NCBI GenBank assembly: GCA_021776135.1
Contig: JAJFGL010000040.1
Span: 129,967 to 193,966 of the forward strand
From: Kiloniellaceae bacterium
GTDB taxonomy: Bacteria > Pseudomonadota > Alphaproteobacteria > Kiloniellales > J153
Direction: 5' to 3'
DNA length: 64,000 nucleotides
Below, piece after piece: positions 8,662 through 17,024 of this stretch (position 1 is its first letter; each line of letters begins with the position of its first letter). A program made the position numbers and the translations under genes. The notes under the pieces were generated by a model that was given only the letters and a program-made list of their open reading frames with translations, searched no databases and was not told the DNA's origin.

Positions 8662-8793
8662 GGCTTTGTCAAGTTAACTGATTGTAGGCTGTTTTCGGCA
8701 TTTCTTTATGAGGCTAAGCCATTGAAATTGCATATAGCAGCCAACGGCGATTTACCTAGATTTCGTAGTGAATCCGGTTAACTTGACAAAGCC
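8662..8793. repeat. Short inverted-repeat element (MITE-like), 132 bp
   Basis: Perfect 17-bp terminal inverted repeats (GGCTTTGTCAAGTTAAC at 8662-8678 and its complement at 8777-8793) enclose a short AT-rich, non-coding core. The repeat resembles the other IS ends of this window, which share a GG...TGTCA or ...GTTAAC pattern. It fills much of the gap between amiC (minus) and the oxidoreductase gene (plus); nothing else recognisable lies in 8536-8834. No target duplication was found. Confidence 0.6.
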
Positions 8794-8834
8794 CCGAACC
8801 GAGCCCAAGGAAACGCGAAACTGGGAGGAAGCCC

Positions 8835-9869
8835 ATGCCGGAGACAGTCAACCGCCAAGTCCTGCTCGCCGCACGGCCGGAAGGCGCGCCCAGGGAGAGC
8901 GATTTCGATCTGGCCGAGGGCCCGGTCCCGGGGCCGGGCGAAGGCGAGGTGCTGTGCCGCACCATCCACCTCTCGCTCGACCCCTACATGCGTGGTCGCA
9001 TGAGCGACGCCAAGTCCTACGCCAAGCCGGTCGAGATCGGCCAGGTCATGGAGGGCGGCGCGGTCAGCCAGGTGGTGGGCTCGAAGCTGTCGGGCTTCGC
9101 GCCCGGCGATATCGTCTTCGGCTACACCGGTTGGCAGGACTACGCACTTTCCGACGGCCGCGGCCTGCGCAAGATCGACCCCGCCCTGGCGCCCGTCTCG
9201 ACCGCGCTCGGCGTGCTCGGCATGCCGGGCATGACCGCCTACACCGGCCTGCTCAACATCGGCCGGCCGAAGGAGGGCGAGACCCTGGTGGTCGCCGCGG
9301 CCTCGGGCGCGGTCGGCTCGGTGGTCGGGCAGATCGGCAAGATCAAGGGCTGCCGGGCGGTCGGCGTGGCGGGCTCGGCCGAGAAATGCAAGTTCGTGGT
9401 CGAGGAGCTGGGCTTCGACGCCTGCCTCAACCACCGCGACCCCGACTTCGCCGAGCAGCTGGCCGTGGCCTGCCCCGACGGCATCGACATCTATTACGAG
9501 AACGTCGGCGGCGCCGTGTTCCAGGCCGTGCTGCCGCTGTTCAACTTCTTCGCCCGCATGCCGGTCTGCGGCCTGATCGCCCAGTACAACGCAACCGAGC
9601 TGCCGCCGGGCCCGAATCAGATCCCGCTCTTGATGCGCGCCGTGCTGACCAAACGCCTCAGTATCCGCGGCTTCATCGTCTGGGACTTCGCCGATCAGCA
9701 GGCCGAGTTCGTCGACCACGTGAACGGCTGGATCCGCGAGGGCCGCCTCAAGTACCGCGAGGACTTCGTCGACGGCCTGGAGAACGCGCCCCAGGCCTTC
9801 ATGGGCCTACTGCAAGGCAAGAACTTCGGCAAACTGGTGGTCCGCGTCTCGCCCGACCCGACAGGGTGA
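8835..9869 (+). CDS. NADPH-dependent MDR-family oxidoreductase (CurA/leukotriene B4 12-hydroxydehydrogenase type)
   Basis: A 344-residue zinc-independent medium-chain reductase that typically reduces activated C=C bonds of enones or prostaglandin-like ketones. Family marks are the SLDPYMRGRM block (about 47-56), QVMEGGAVSQVVGS (70-83), the GMTAYTGLLNIG segment and the nucleotide-binding AAASGAVGSVVGQ (154-166). It starts at an ATG after GGGAGGAAGCCC. It stands alone, with a 132-bp inverted-repeat element upstream and a 142-bp one plus an IS6 element downstream. Its third codon positions are almost all G or C, much more so than the amide operon to the left, so it may have been acquired separately. 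Confidence 0.9.
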   Translation: MPETVNRQVLLAARPEGAPRESDFDLAEGPVPGPGEGEVLCRTIHLSLDPYMRGRMSDAKSYAKPVEIGQVMEGGAVSQVVGSKLSGFAPGDIVFGYTGWQDYALSDGRGLRKIDPALAPVSTALGVLGMPGMTAYTGLLNIGRPKEGETLVVAAASGAVGSVVGQIGKIKGCRAVGVAGSAEKCKFVVEELGFDACLNHRDPDFAEQLAVACPDGIDIYYENVGGAVFQAVLPLFNFFARMPVCGLIAQYNATELPPGPNQIPLLMRAVLTKRLSIRGFIVWDFADQQAEFVDHVNGWIREGRLKYREDFVDGLENAPQAFMGLLQGKNFGKLVVRVSPDPTG

Positions 9870-9914
9870 CGGCGGACAATCAAGTTGTTTGTTCGAGGCG
9901 GCACTTCTCGTGGC

Positions 9915-10056
9915 GGCATTGTCAGAGAAAAATTGATTACTTTGCCCGAACAACAGAATCGTATTTCGTCGCCGTAGATTTCCCTAGATTTTTCCGGATC
10001 GATCCGAGCGGTTCGATGGCTTCCTCAAATATTCAGAATTTTGCTCTGACAGTGCC
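9915..10056. repeat. Short element with IS6-like ends (MITE-like), 142 bp
   Basis: GGCATTGTCAGAG at 9915 and the complement of GGCACTGTCAGAG ending at 10056 form about 20-bp imperfect inverted repeats (18 of 20 matching). The 100-bp interior is non-coding. The ends match the outer end of the intact IS6 element ending at 10950 (GGCATTGTCAGAG), so this is probably a non-autonomous derivative mobilised by that transposase. Confidence 0.65.
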
Positions 10057-10144
10057 GCTGGCGGGCCTATTGGTCGCGGATCAACAAATTCGAGAACCCA
10101 AACGACCGTGAACGTTTATGAACACTGGCGAACGACGAATTGGC

Positions 10145-10950
10145 GATGCTGTCAATCTAATGCGAACCAGTCTCCTAAATACCAGGCAACCTCGGTTTCA
10201 GACCGCAAATTGACGCCATTCGGCGAGTGCCGCCGTTCGGTTCTGCTTGAAAACATCGCGGCGGTTGAGGTAGCGGTCGTGGTTGAAATGGTTGTGGATC
10301 GAGGCATGGGCGGCGGCGAATTTCTGCAAGGTCTTTACGTCCCGGAACTTCGACATCGCACCCTCTCGTCGACGGAATGGCTGGTGAGAATTCTCGGCTC
10401 GATTGTTGAGCCAGCGGCCGCAAGTCTGATCCGCGGCATTGCCGATGACGTTCATAGCCGCTCGGTATGAACGGAGCCGGTCCGTCACGATCGCCTTCGG
10501 CCGACCATATCGTTTCATCGCGCGCTTGAGAAACTTCAGCTCTGCCCGGCGATCCCGGCGTTTCGTCGCAAAAATCTCAAGCACTTCGCCTTCATAATCA
10601 ACCGCACGCCAGAGATAGTGCGTCTCGCCATTGATGCGAACGAACACCTCGTCCAGATGCCAGCGCCACTTCGAATAAGAATGGTTTTGAACGCGGCGCT
10701 TCCTGATCTCAGCGGCGAACAATGGACCGAACCGGTTCCACCAGAACCGCACCGTCTCGTGGCAGATGTCGATGCCGCGCTCAAACAGCATATCCTCGAC
10801 CTGCCGCAACGACAGCGGAAATCGCACATACATCATCACCGTGAAGCGGATCACCTCGGGTGGACTGTTGTAATAGCGGAATGGGTTCTTCATCCGCCGA
10901 CGCTAAGGGGCGGCCATGCGTGGCTCAAGCTAATTTGCTCTGACAATGCC
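10145..10950. mobile_element. IS6-family insertion sequence, apparently intact
   Basis: About 806 bp, the usual IS6 size. The right end at 10950 reads inward GGCATTGTCAGAGCAAATT; the left end near 10145 reads GATGCTGTCAATCTAATGCG, very like the right end of the derivative at 52793-53100. The single transposase gene is intact. No 8-bp target duplication is visible, so it may have arrived by replicative resolution or lost one flank. The left boundary is accurate only to a few bases. Confidence 0.75.
10198..10893 (-). CDS. IS6-family transposase (DDE)
   Basis: A 231-residue transposase with the IS6 architecture: N-terminal helix-turn-helix (SLRQVEDMLFERGIDICHETVRFW) and the DDE core, with D in WHLDEVFVRI, D in IVTDRLRSY and E in NNRAENSHQPFRRREG. 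The family hallmark NRAENSHQP is intact. Full length and uninterrupted, so probably active. Truncated or mutated relatives lie at 33394-34125 and 52793-53100. Confidence 0.93.
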   Translation of the reverse strand: MKNPFRYYNSPPEVIRFTVMMYVRFPLSLRQVEDMLFERGIDICHETVRFWWNRFGPLFAAEIRKRRVQNHSYSKWRWHLDEVFVRINGETHYLWRAVDYEGEVLEIFATKRRDRRAELKFLKRAMKRYGRPKAIVTDRLRSYRAAMNVIGNAADQTCGRWLNNRAENSHQPFRRREGAMSKFRDVKTLQKFAAAHASIHNHFNHDRYLNRRDVFKQNRTAALAEWRQFAV

Positions 10951-11015
10951 GGCCGCTTTCTTTATAGTCGAGCGGAGTGAGGCACCGAGGGTTCGGCGAT
11001 GAACGGGACCGCGAG

Positions 11016-12329
11016 ATGAACCGCGAAGAAATCGTGATGGTGTGCGCGCCGGATATATCCGGCCAGGTCAGGGGAAAATCCTTTCCGCTCGCCGATCTGG
11101 AACGGCGATCCCGGCGCGGCATCGGCTGGGTCCCCACCAATGTCCAGATCACCACCTTCAATTCGATTGCTGATTCGCCCTTCGGGTCGCTGGGAGACCT
11201 CCTGATGGTCCCCGATCCCGATACCGAGGTTCGGGTGGATTTCGGCGATGGCTCACCGAGCGAACATTTCTTCCTGGGCAATATCCTCTACACCGACGGA
11301 TCTCCCTGGGAATGTTGCCTGCGCGGCCGCTTGTCCCAGGCGCTCGATGCCTTGCGCGCGGAAACCGGTTTGGAATTGAACAGCGCCTTTGAAATAGAGT
11401 TCCAATTCCTGGACGATTCACCTGGCTATGGGCCGGGTTTCGGGCTGACGGGCTTGAGAAAAAAGAAATACTTCGGCGAGGTCTACCTGGCCGCGCTTCG
11501 GCAAGGCGGTGTCGAGCCGGACTCCTTCCTCAGAGAGTGGGCCGACCATCAATACGAAGTCACGATGCACCCCCAGATAGGTATAAAGGCCGCAGATCAC
11601 GCGCTCTCGATCCGGGAACTGGCCCGCGCAACCGCCGCGCGCTTGGACGATCCGGTGACCTTCACGCCGATCCGAGACGTCAATGGCGCCGGGAACGGTG
11701 TCCATATCCATATGAGTTTGGTCGACGGGGCCAGGAACCCTGCGACCTACGACGCTGCTCGGCCTGGCGGCCTGAGCGAAGTTGCCGGGCAGTTCGCCGC
11801 CGGCATCCTGCACCACCTGCCTGACATCACCGCGATCGTGGCGCCGAGCCTAATCTCCTACGCCCGCCTGACGCCACACCGCTGGAGCGCCGCCTTCAAC
11901 AACCTTGGTCTTCGGGACCGGGAGGCCGCCCTGCGCATCTGCCCGGTCGCCGAACTTCCCGGCATGGATGTGGCGAAACAGTTCAATGTCGAGTTCCGGG
12001 TCGGTGACTCCGCGGCGAACCCGCATCTGCAGCTGGCAGCGCTGGTCTTCGCGGGGCTCGACGGCATCCGGAACCGGATGGAACCGCCGGCGCCGACCGA
12101 AGAGGACCTCTCCCTTTTGAGCACGGGCGAATTGGAGAAGCGCGGCTTGGTCCGCTTACCGGAAACCCTGTCCGAGGCACTCGACCGCTTGGGAAAATCC
12201 GAGGCCGCGCGGTCGTGGTTCGGTGACCTGTTCCTGGATGTCTACGTCAAGCACAAGCGCGGCGAGCTGGAATTTCTGGACGGCAAGACGGTCGAGGATG
12301 CCTGCCGGCTTTACGAACAGGTCTATTGA
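11016..12329 (+). CDS. Glutamine-synthetase-family ligase (gamma-glutamyl-amine/polyamine ligase type)
   Basis: A 437-residue type-I-like glutamine synthetase homologue. Visible family signatures are the beta-grasp start (APDISGQVRGKSF), the metal-binding EIEF at about 126-129, GNGVHIHMSL with H230 and H232, and the ATP-site block (RLTPHRWSAAFNNLGLRDREAALRICP). Assimilatory GlnA is longer and keeps more canonical blocks; this form fits ligases that couple glutamate to amines (PuuA, IpuC, GlnT relatives). A GTG start at 10977 would add 13 atypical residues; I prefer the ATG at 11016. It is followed 30 nt later by a class III aminotransferase. The upstream IS6 element ends 65 bp away and may have displaced or supplied the promoter. 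The amine substrate is unknown. Confidence 0.8.
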   Translation: MNREEIVMVCAPDISGQVRGKSFPLADLERRSRRGIGWVPTNVQITTFNSIADSPFGSLGDLLMVPDPDTEVRVDFGDGSPSEHFFLGNILYTDGSPWECCLRGRLSQALDALRAETGLELNSAFEIEFQFLDDSPGYGPGFGLTGLRKKKYFGEVYLAALRQGGVEPDSFLREWADHQYEVTMHPQIGIKAADHALSIRELARATAARLDDPVTFTPIRDVNGAGNGVHIHMSLVDGARNPATYDAARPGGLSEVAGQFAAGILHHLPDITAIVAPSLISYARLTPHRWSAAFNNLGLRDREAALRICPVAELPGMDVAKQFNVEFRVGDSAANPHLQLAALVFAGLDGIRNRMEPPAPTEEDLSLLSTGELEKRGLVRLPETLSEALDRLGKSEAARSWFGDLFLDVYVKHKRGELEFLDGKTVEDACRLYEQVY

Positions 12330-12359
12330 TCCGCCCTGACGCGGAACGACGGGGTCGAC

Positions 12360-13673
12360 ATGACGCTCTATCAAAGAGACGAACGCACCCTCTCCAAGCT
12401 GCAAAAGCTGCGCTTTTTCCCCCTCGCGGTGACCGGCGGCAACGGCAGCTATCTGACCAACGAGGACGGCCGAAGGCTGCTCGATTTCTCCGCGTCTTGG
12501 GGCGCGGTCAGCCTGGGCCACGGCCATACCGCGATTCGCGAAGCGATCGATCGGGCACTCGCCAAGCAGGCCGGCGCCAGCACGCTCTCGGCGGCGAACG
12601 AGCCCGCCGTCAGGCTGGGGGAAGCGCTGCTGGAGCGAACGCCGGGCGGCGGCGACCGGCGGGTATGGCTCGGTCATTCCGGCTCGGACGCCAACGAGAC
12701 CGTCGCCCGGGCCGTGGTTGCCGCGACCGGACGCCCCCGCATCATCTCCTTCGCTGGCGCCTACCACGGCGGCACGGCGGGTTCGATGGCAATCTCCGCC
12801 CATGGCGTTCAGAAACACGCCGAGCGGGCTTCAGGCCTGCACGTAATCCCCTACCCCGATCCCTACCGCCCTTACGGGGACGATCCGACCGGCGGGCGGA
12901 TCGTAGCGGAATTGGAGATCGCGTTCCGGGAGGAATGTCCGCCGGACCAGGTGGCGGCGCTGTTCATCGAGCCGATCATGTCCGATGGCGGTCTCATCGT
13001 CCCCCCGGCCGGTTTCATGAAACGCCTGACCGATCTCTGCCGGTCCCATGGCATCCTGATCGTCAGCGACGAGGTCAAGGTCGGCATGGGGCGTTCGGGA
13101 CGCTTCAACTGCATAGAACACGAGGAGGTCCAGCCGGACTTCTACGTCCTTGGCAAGGGATTGGGCGGTGGACTGCCGCTCTCGGCGGTGATCGGCCCGA
13201 CCCGGGTCATGGACTTCGCCACCTCCTTCTCCATGCAGACCTTGCACGGTAATGCCGTCTGCGCCTCGGCGGGTCTGGCGGTGCTCGAGGCCATCGAGTC
13301 CGAAGACCTGATGAAGAACGCGGCCAAGGTGGGTGCCGAGCTGCAGCTCGGCCTCCGAGGGCTGGCCCAGCGCCACGAACTGATAGGCGACGTCCGTGGG
13401 CGCGGCCTGGCGGTCGGGGTCGAACTGGTCACCGAACGGCGGTCCCGCGCGCCGGCAGCCAAGCAGACCGCGAAGCTCGTCTATAGGGCCTTCGAACTCG
13501 GCCTGGTGCTCTACTATGTCGGCGCGAGTTCCAACGTGCTCGAAATGACCCCGCCCCTGAACCTGACCGCCGGCGAGGCGGCGGAGGCGGTTTCCATCCT
13601 GGACCGCGCGCTCACGGATGTTGGCGAGGGCCGCATACCGGACGACATCGCGGCCGGATTCGAGGGCTGGTAG
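12360..13673 (+). CDS. Class III PLP-dependent aminotransferase
   Basis: A 437-residue fold-type-I aminotransferase of the omega-amino-acid/GABA/glutamate-semialdehyde group. The PLP lysine is K266 (VLGKGLGGGLPLS). The cofactor-contacting segments HSGSDANETVARA (106-118), AYHGGTAGSM and SDEVKVGMGRSG (236-247) are present, the latter replacing the usual DEVQTGFGRTG. It follows the ligase gene directly. In context it probably removes the amino group from an omega-amine released or protected by that ligase, but whether it acts on a free or glutamylated amine cannot be read from sequence. Confidence 0.88.
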   Translation: MTLYQRDERTLSKLQKLRFFPLAVTGGNGSYLTNEDGRRLLDFSASWGAVSLGHGHTAIREAIDRALAKQAGASTLSAANEPAVRLGEALLERTPGGGDRRVWLGHSGSDANETVARAVVAATGRPRIISFAGAYHGGTAGSMAISAHGVQKHAERASGLHVIPYPDPYRPYGDDPTGGRIVAELEIAFREECPPDQVAALFIEPIMSDGGLIVPPAGFMKRLTDLCRSHGILIVSDEVKVGMGRSGRFNCIEHEEVQPDFYVLGKGLGGGLPLSAVIGPTRVMDFATSFSMQTLHGNAVCASAGLAVLEAIESEDLMKNAAKVGAELQLGLRGLAQRHELIGDVRGRGLAVGVELVTERRSRAPAAKQTAKLVYRAFELGLVLYYVGASSNVLEMTPPLNLTAGEAAEAVSILDRALTDVGEGRIPDDIAAGFEGW

Positions 13674-13717
13674 TCCCGCGGGAGACCTTGTCCGGCTTTG
13701 CCCGGTGAGAACTCCGA

Positions 13718-14389
13718 TCAGGAGGTAAAGAAACTCAGCGCCTCGTCGAGCTGGACGACATGGCAGTAGATCATGTTGATGATCTCCAGCTCGTGGCGGT
13801 GCAGTTCCATGGTCGCGGCTGCACAGCAATCCTCGACAACGACGACGCCGAAGCTTTCGTCCACCAAGCTCCGCACTGAGGACGACACGCACTGGTCGGT
13901 GAAAATACCGGTGACCACGACGTCCTTGATTCCCATGTTGTGCAGCAGCATGCGCAGATTGGTGCCGGTCAGGGCGCTGTCAGTGGTCTTGGTGACGACG
14001 ATTTCGTCGCCCTGGGGCGCGAGTTCCGCGACGATCTGGCTGTCCGCCCGGTCCTTTGGCAACAGCAGGTAATTGAAGCCAGGCTTCTTCTGGCTCAGAG
14101 AACGATCGCGGCCGTCGATCCTATGGCAGGCGATGCGGGCGAAGACCACCTCGACTCCGCGCTTGCGGCATTCCGCGATCATCCTGGCGTTGTTCGGAAT
14201 GACGGTGTTGCGCATGCGCTCGTAAAAGGGCTGCCAACGGGCGGTTTCTTGCGGCGTGTCCTTTTCCTCGAGATAGGTCGATTGAATGTCGATCACCAGG
14301 AGCGCCGTTGTCTCGGGATCGAGATGTATATCGTCCGGTTCCTCGGCATTGGCGTAGTAGAACGACCGGTAGGCAGTCTTCCATCCCAT
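13718..14389 (-). CDS. Isochorismatase-fold cysteine hydrolase, copy 1
   Basis: A 223-residue hydrolase with the isochorismatase-family triad D34 (LLVIDIQ), K134 (VVTKTTDSAL) and C167 (TDQCVSSSVR), as in N-carbamoylsarcosine amidase, biuret amidohydrolase and nicotinamidase. It shares with the protein at 20240-20896 an extra motif, IDGRDRSL versus LDGRDRGL, so the two are paralogues probably acting on related amide substrates. The first codon abuts the stop of the upstream permease gene, placing it at the end of the Liv-type transporter operon. The 3' end converges on the aminotransferase gene 44 nt away. Confidence 0.85.
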   Translation of the reverse strand: MGWKTAYRSFYYANAEEPDDIHLDPETTALLVIDIQSTYLEEKDTPQETARWQPFYERMRNTVIPNNARMIAECRKRGVEVVFARIACHRIDGRDRSLSQKKPGFNYLLLPKDRADSQIVAELAPQGDEIVVTKTTDSALTGTNLRMLLHNMGIKDVVVTGIFTDQCVSSSVRSLVDESFGVVVVEDCCAAATMELHRHELEIINMIYCHVVQLDEALSFFTS

Positions 14390-15414
14390 TACCCATCCTC
14401 CTTCTTGCCCGTGCGCCGCCCGAGTAGCGTGCCGATTTCGTAGGTCGCGAAGAGGCCGCCGGGGCGCAGCACCAGCACCGCAATCATGGCGAGCGCCAGC
14501 ACAATCTCCGTCAGCCCGATCACTTGCTCGGAAAATATCTTAGCTTGATTGATTCCCGCCTCGAGGGCGCGCAGGCTTTCGAAGGTGACCGTGACGATGA
14601 TCGCACCGAAGACGGCGCCGGTGACCGTGTTGGCCCCGCCGATCACCAACATGCCGAGAATCACGAAGGTCTCCTTCAGGAAGAAGGCCTTGGGCGAAAA
14701 CGAGGTGATGAAATGACCCCACAGGGCGCCGCCGATGCCGGCGAAAAGCGCGCTGAGGATGAAGGCCTGCCAGCGTAGGCGCGGGATATGAGCGCCCATG
14801 GCGCCCGCCGCCACCTCGTCGTCGCGGCTGCTGCGGAGTAGCAGTCCGGTCCGCGACTCCTTGAAGGCGACCGCTGTCACGACCGCCAAAATCGCGGCGC
14901 CCGCGGCCAAGTTCAAGTCGGTCGCCCGCGGCAGGCCAAAAATGGTCCGGGGACCGTTCGTCACCTCACTCCAGTTGTTCATGACAGTGTGGAGAACCAC
15001 CAGCAAGGCGAAAGACGTGATCACCGCAGCGGCGTCGGATAGTCGCATAAGCGGATAGGACACGACCGCCGCCACCGTCGCCGCCATGAGCCCGCCGAGC
15101 AGTATCGCTACGTAAGGAGATAGTTCGATGCCCGCGACGATCGGATAGAGATCGGGTAGCGACATGCCCTTCATCCGGATCGGAATGGTCAGCACGGCGG
15201 TGGTGTAAGCGCCGATGCCCATAAAACCGATGTGCGCGAAGCTGAGAATTCCGGAGTTCCCCATGAACACCTGCAAACCCAACACCAGAACCAGGGAAAT
15301 GCAGAGGTTGATGGCGAGGCGATCGAACAGGCGCACCCCTAACAAATTCGTAGCCACGACCATCGCCAGAATCAGGCCGCTTAGGATCGTAATGGTCACA
15401 AGATTCTTGGCCAT
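14389..15414 (-). CDS. Liv-type ABC transporter permease (LivM family)
   Basis: A 341-residue inner-membrane permease with the LivM motif (QVFMGNSGILSFAHIGFMGIGAY) and about nine hydrophobic stretches. The cytoplasmic coupling loop is RSSRDDEVAAGAMGAHIPRLRWQAF. It shares a base with the hydrolase start and lies 7 nt after the LivH-type gene, as part of operon livK-G-F-H-M-hydrolase. Confidence 0.9.
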   Translation of the reverse strand: MAKNLVTITILSGLILAMVVATNLLGVRLFDRLAINLCISLVLVLGLQVFMGNSGILSFAHIGFMGIGAYTTAVLTIPIRMKGMSLPDLYPIVAGIELSPYVAILLGGLMAATVAAVVSYPLMRLSDAAAVITSFALLVVLHTVMNNWSEVTNGPRTIFGLPRATDLNLAAGAAILAVVTAVAFKESRTGLLLRSSRDDEVAAGAMGAHIPRLRWQAFILSALFAGIGGALWGHFITSFSPKAFFLKETFVILGMLVIGGANTVTGAVFGAIIVTVTFESLRALEAGINQAKIFSEQVIGLTEIVLALAMIAVLVLRPGGLFATYEIGTLLGRRTGKKEDG

Positions 15415-15421
15415 TGTCGCC

Positions 15422-16312
15422 CTAAGTCCGTTGGCCGGAGGCCGGACCCTTGATCAAGCCCTGGGGTCGCCACAGCAGGATCAGGATCACCAAACTGAAA
15501 GTGAAGGCGTCGCGGAATTTGAGCAGGTCTTGCGGCAGGGTGAAGTTGAGTGTGGTATCCATGAAGGCGAGTAGGAAGCCGCCAAGCACCGCGCCCTGAA
15601 GGCTGCGCATACCGCCGATAACCGTGGCGATGAAGGCGATGAGCAGCGGCTCGAGACCGATGCCCGGCACCACGGCGCCGATGCGCCCGATCCAAAGCAT
15701 CGAAACCACGCCCGCCAGCAAACCGCTGATCGCAAAGGCCGAGGAGATAATCAGGTTCGCCGGCACACCGAGCATGCGCGCCATGGTGAAGTTGGTCGCC
15801 GCCGCCCGCATGGCGATGCCCAGAACCGTGCGGCGCATCAGCCAGGAAAACAGCGCCAGCATTACGACTGCCGCGGCGATGGTGATAAGGTTCCGGGCCG
15901 GCGTAATGACACCTGCGAATTGGACGGTCACGGAAAAAATTTCCGGCAGCGGCACGTTGCGCGGCCGTGGTGAGATAAACAGCAGTGCCGCGTTCTGCAG
16001 CAATGTCGAGAAAGCGAAAGAGGTGATGAGCACCGCCGTCACCGACTTGGCTCGGACCGGCCGGAACGCAACATAGTCGGTGGCGATGCCGGCCACAATC
16101 GCCATCAGCACCGCAACCGCCGCCATGACCAGCCAGGGCAAACCGGACCCGCTGGTCAGGTACATCGTATAGCCGGCCACCATGATCAACTCGCCGTAGG
16201 CGAAGTTCACAAGACGCAGGATGCCGTAGACGATGACCAGCCCCAGGGCCATCAGGGCATAGGCCCCGCCTAGGCTAAGGACGTCGATCATAAACTGGAG
16301 GAAGAAACTCAC
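15422..16312 (-). CDS. Liv-type ABC transporter permease (LivH family)
   Basis: A LivH-type permease recognised by GLVIVYGILRLVNFAYGELIMVAGY and about eight membrane segments. The open frame extends to 16429, but that extension overlaps the ATPase gene by more than 100 nt and reads as arginine/proline-rich noise. I therefore take the GTG at 16310-16312 (VSFFLQFMIDVLSLGGAYALM), only 4 nt after the previous stop, giving 296 residues. Confidence 0.88.
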   Translation of the reverse strand: MSFFLQFMIDVLSLGGAYALMALGLVIVYGILRLVNFAYGELIMVAGYTMYLTSGSGLPWLVMAAVAVLMAIVAGIATDYVAFRPVRAKSVTAVLITSFAFSTLLQNAALLFISPRPRNVPLPEIFSVTVQFAGVITPARNLITIAAAVVMLALFSWLMRRTVLGIAMRAAATNFTMARMLGVPANLIISSAFAISGLLAGVVSMLWIGRIGAVVPGIGLEPLLIAFIATVIGGMRSLQGAVLGGFLLAFMDTTLNFTLPQDLLKFRDAFTFSLVILILLWRPQGLIKGPASGQRT

Positions 16313-16316
16313 CCGA

Positions 16317-17024
16317 TCAGCCCGCCAGATACAGTGCCTTGAGGTCGGTCGCGGCGGCGATCTCGGCCGCTGTCCCCTCCGCCTCGATTCTACCCAGGCG
16401 CATGACATAGGCCCGATCGGCCACCGCAAGTGCCTTCGAGGCGTTCTGCTCGACCAAGAGAATCGTGAGTCCCGAGTCCTTGAGCATCGCGATCATCTCG
16501 AATATCTGATCGACGACCGTCGGCGCGAGCCCGAGCGAAGGTTCATCCAGCAACAGTATGCGGGGCCGGGACATCATTGCCCGGGCGATGACCAGCATCT
16601 GTTGCTCGCCGCCCGAAAGCGTGCCCGCCGGTTGGGCGGAACGTTCGGCCAGGACTGGGAACATTTCGAACATCCTGGCCCGGTCTTCGCCAACGCCGCC
16701 GGTATCGTGCCTACGGATATAGGCGCCAAGCTGCAGGTTCTCGTCGACCGTGAGATCGGGGAACACGTCGCGGGTTTCCGGCACCGTGGCGACACCCCTG
16801 CGCGCCATCACTTCGGGCCGCGCCGTGGTGACGTCTTGACCTTCGAGCCTGATCGTACCGGCGGCGGCCGGCAGGGCGCCGGCGACACACATCAGGGTCG
16901 AGGACTTGCCCGCCCCATTTGCGCCAAGCAGCGTCACGAGTTCACCATCCGCAAGGTTCAGCGACACATCGCGCACCGCGTGAATCGCGCCATAGGCGAC
17001 TTGAAGGCCGTCGATCTCAAGCAT
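16317..17024 (-). CDS. Liv-type ABC transporter ATPase (LivF family)
   Basis: A 235-residue ATPase. Walker A is GANGAGKSS (about 33-41), signature LSGGEQQML and Walker B ILLLDEPSLGLAP. It overlaps the LivG-type gene by 8 nt. The short length, without the LivG C-terminal extension, is typical of LivF. Confidence 0.92.
   Translation of the reverse strand: MLEIDGLQVAYGAIHAVRDVSLNLADGELVTLLGANGAGKSSTLMCVAGALPAAAGTIRLEGQDVTTARPEVMARRGVATVPETRDVFPDLTVDENLQLGAYIRRHDTGGVGEDRARMFEMFPVLAERSAQPAGTLSGGEQQMLVIARAMMSRPRILLLDEPSLGLAPTVVDQIFEMIAMLKDSGLTILLVEQNASKALAVADRAYVMRLGRIEAEGTAAEIAAATDLKALYLAG

Noticed and set aside
8768-10111. 447-codon frame overlapping the CurA gene
   Set aside because: Arginine/proline-rich translation caused by high GC in the wrong frame; the CurA frame carries all family motifs.
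10145-10950. Target-site duplication around the intact IS6 element
   Set aside because: Flanking octamers on the two sides do not match.
13674-13717. TCCCGCGGGA palindrome between two convergent genes, as terminator
   Set aside because: Stem too short without a loop and no T-tract on either strand.
12831-13892. Minus-strand frame of 353 codons across the aminotransferase
   Set aside because: Shadow of the class III aminotransferase, with no start signal or similarity.
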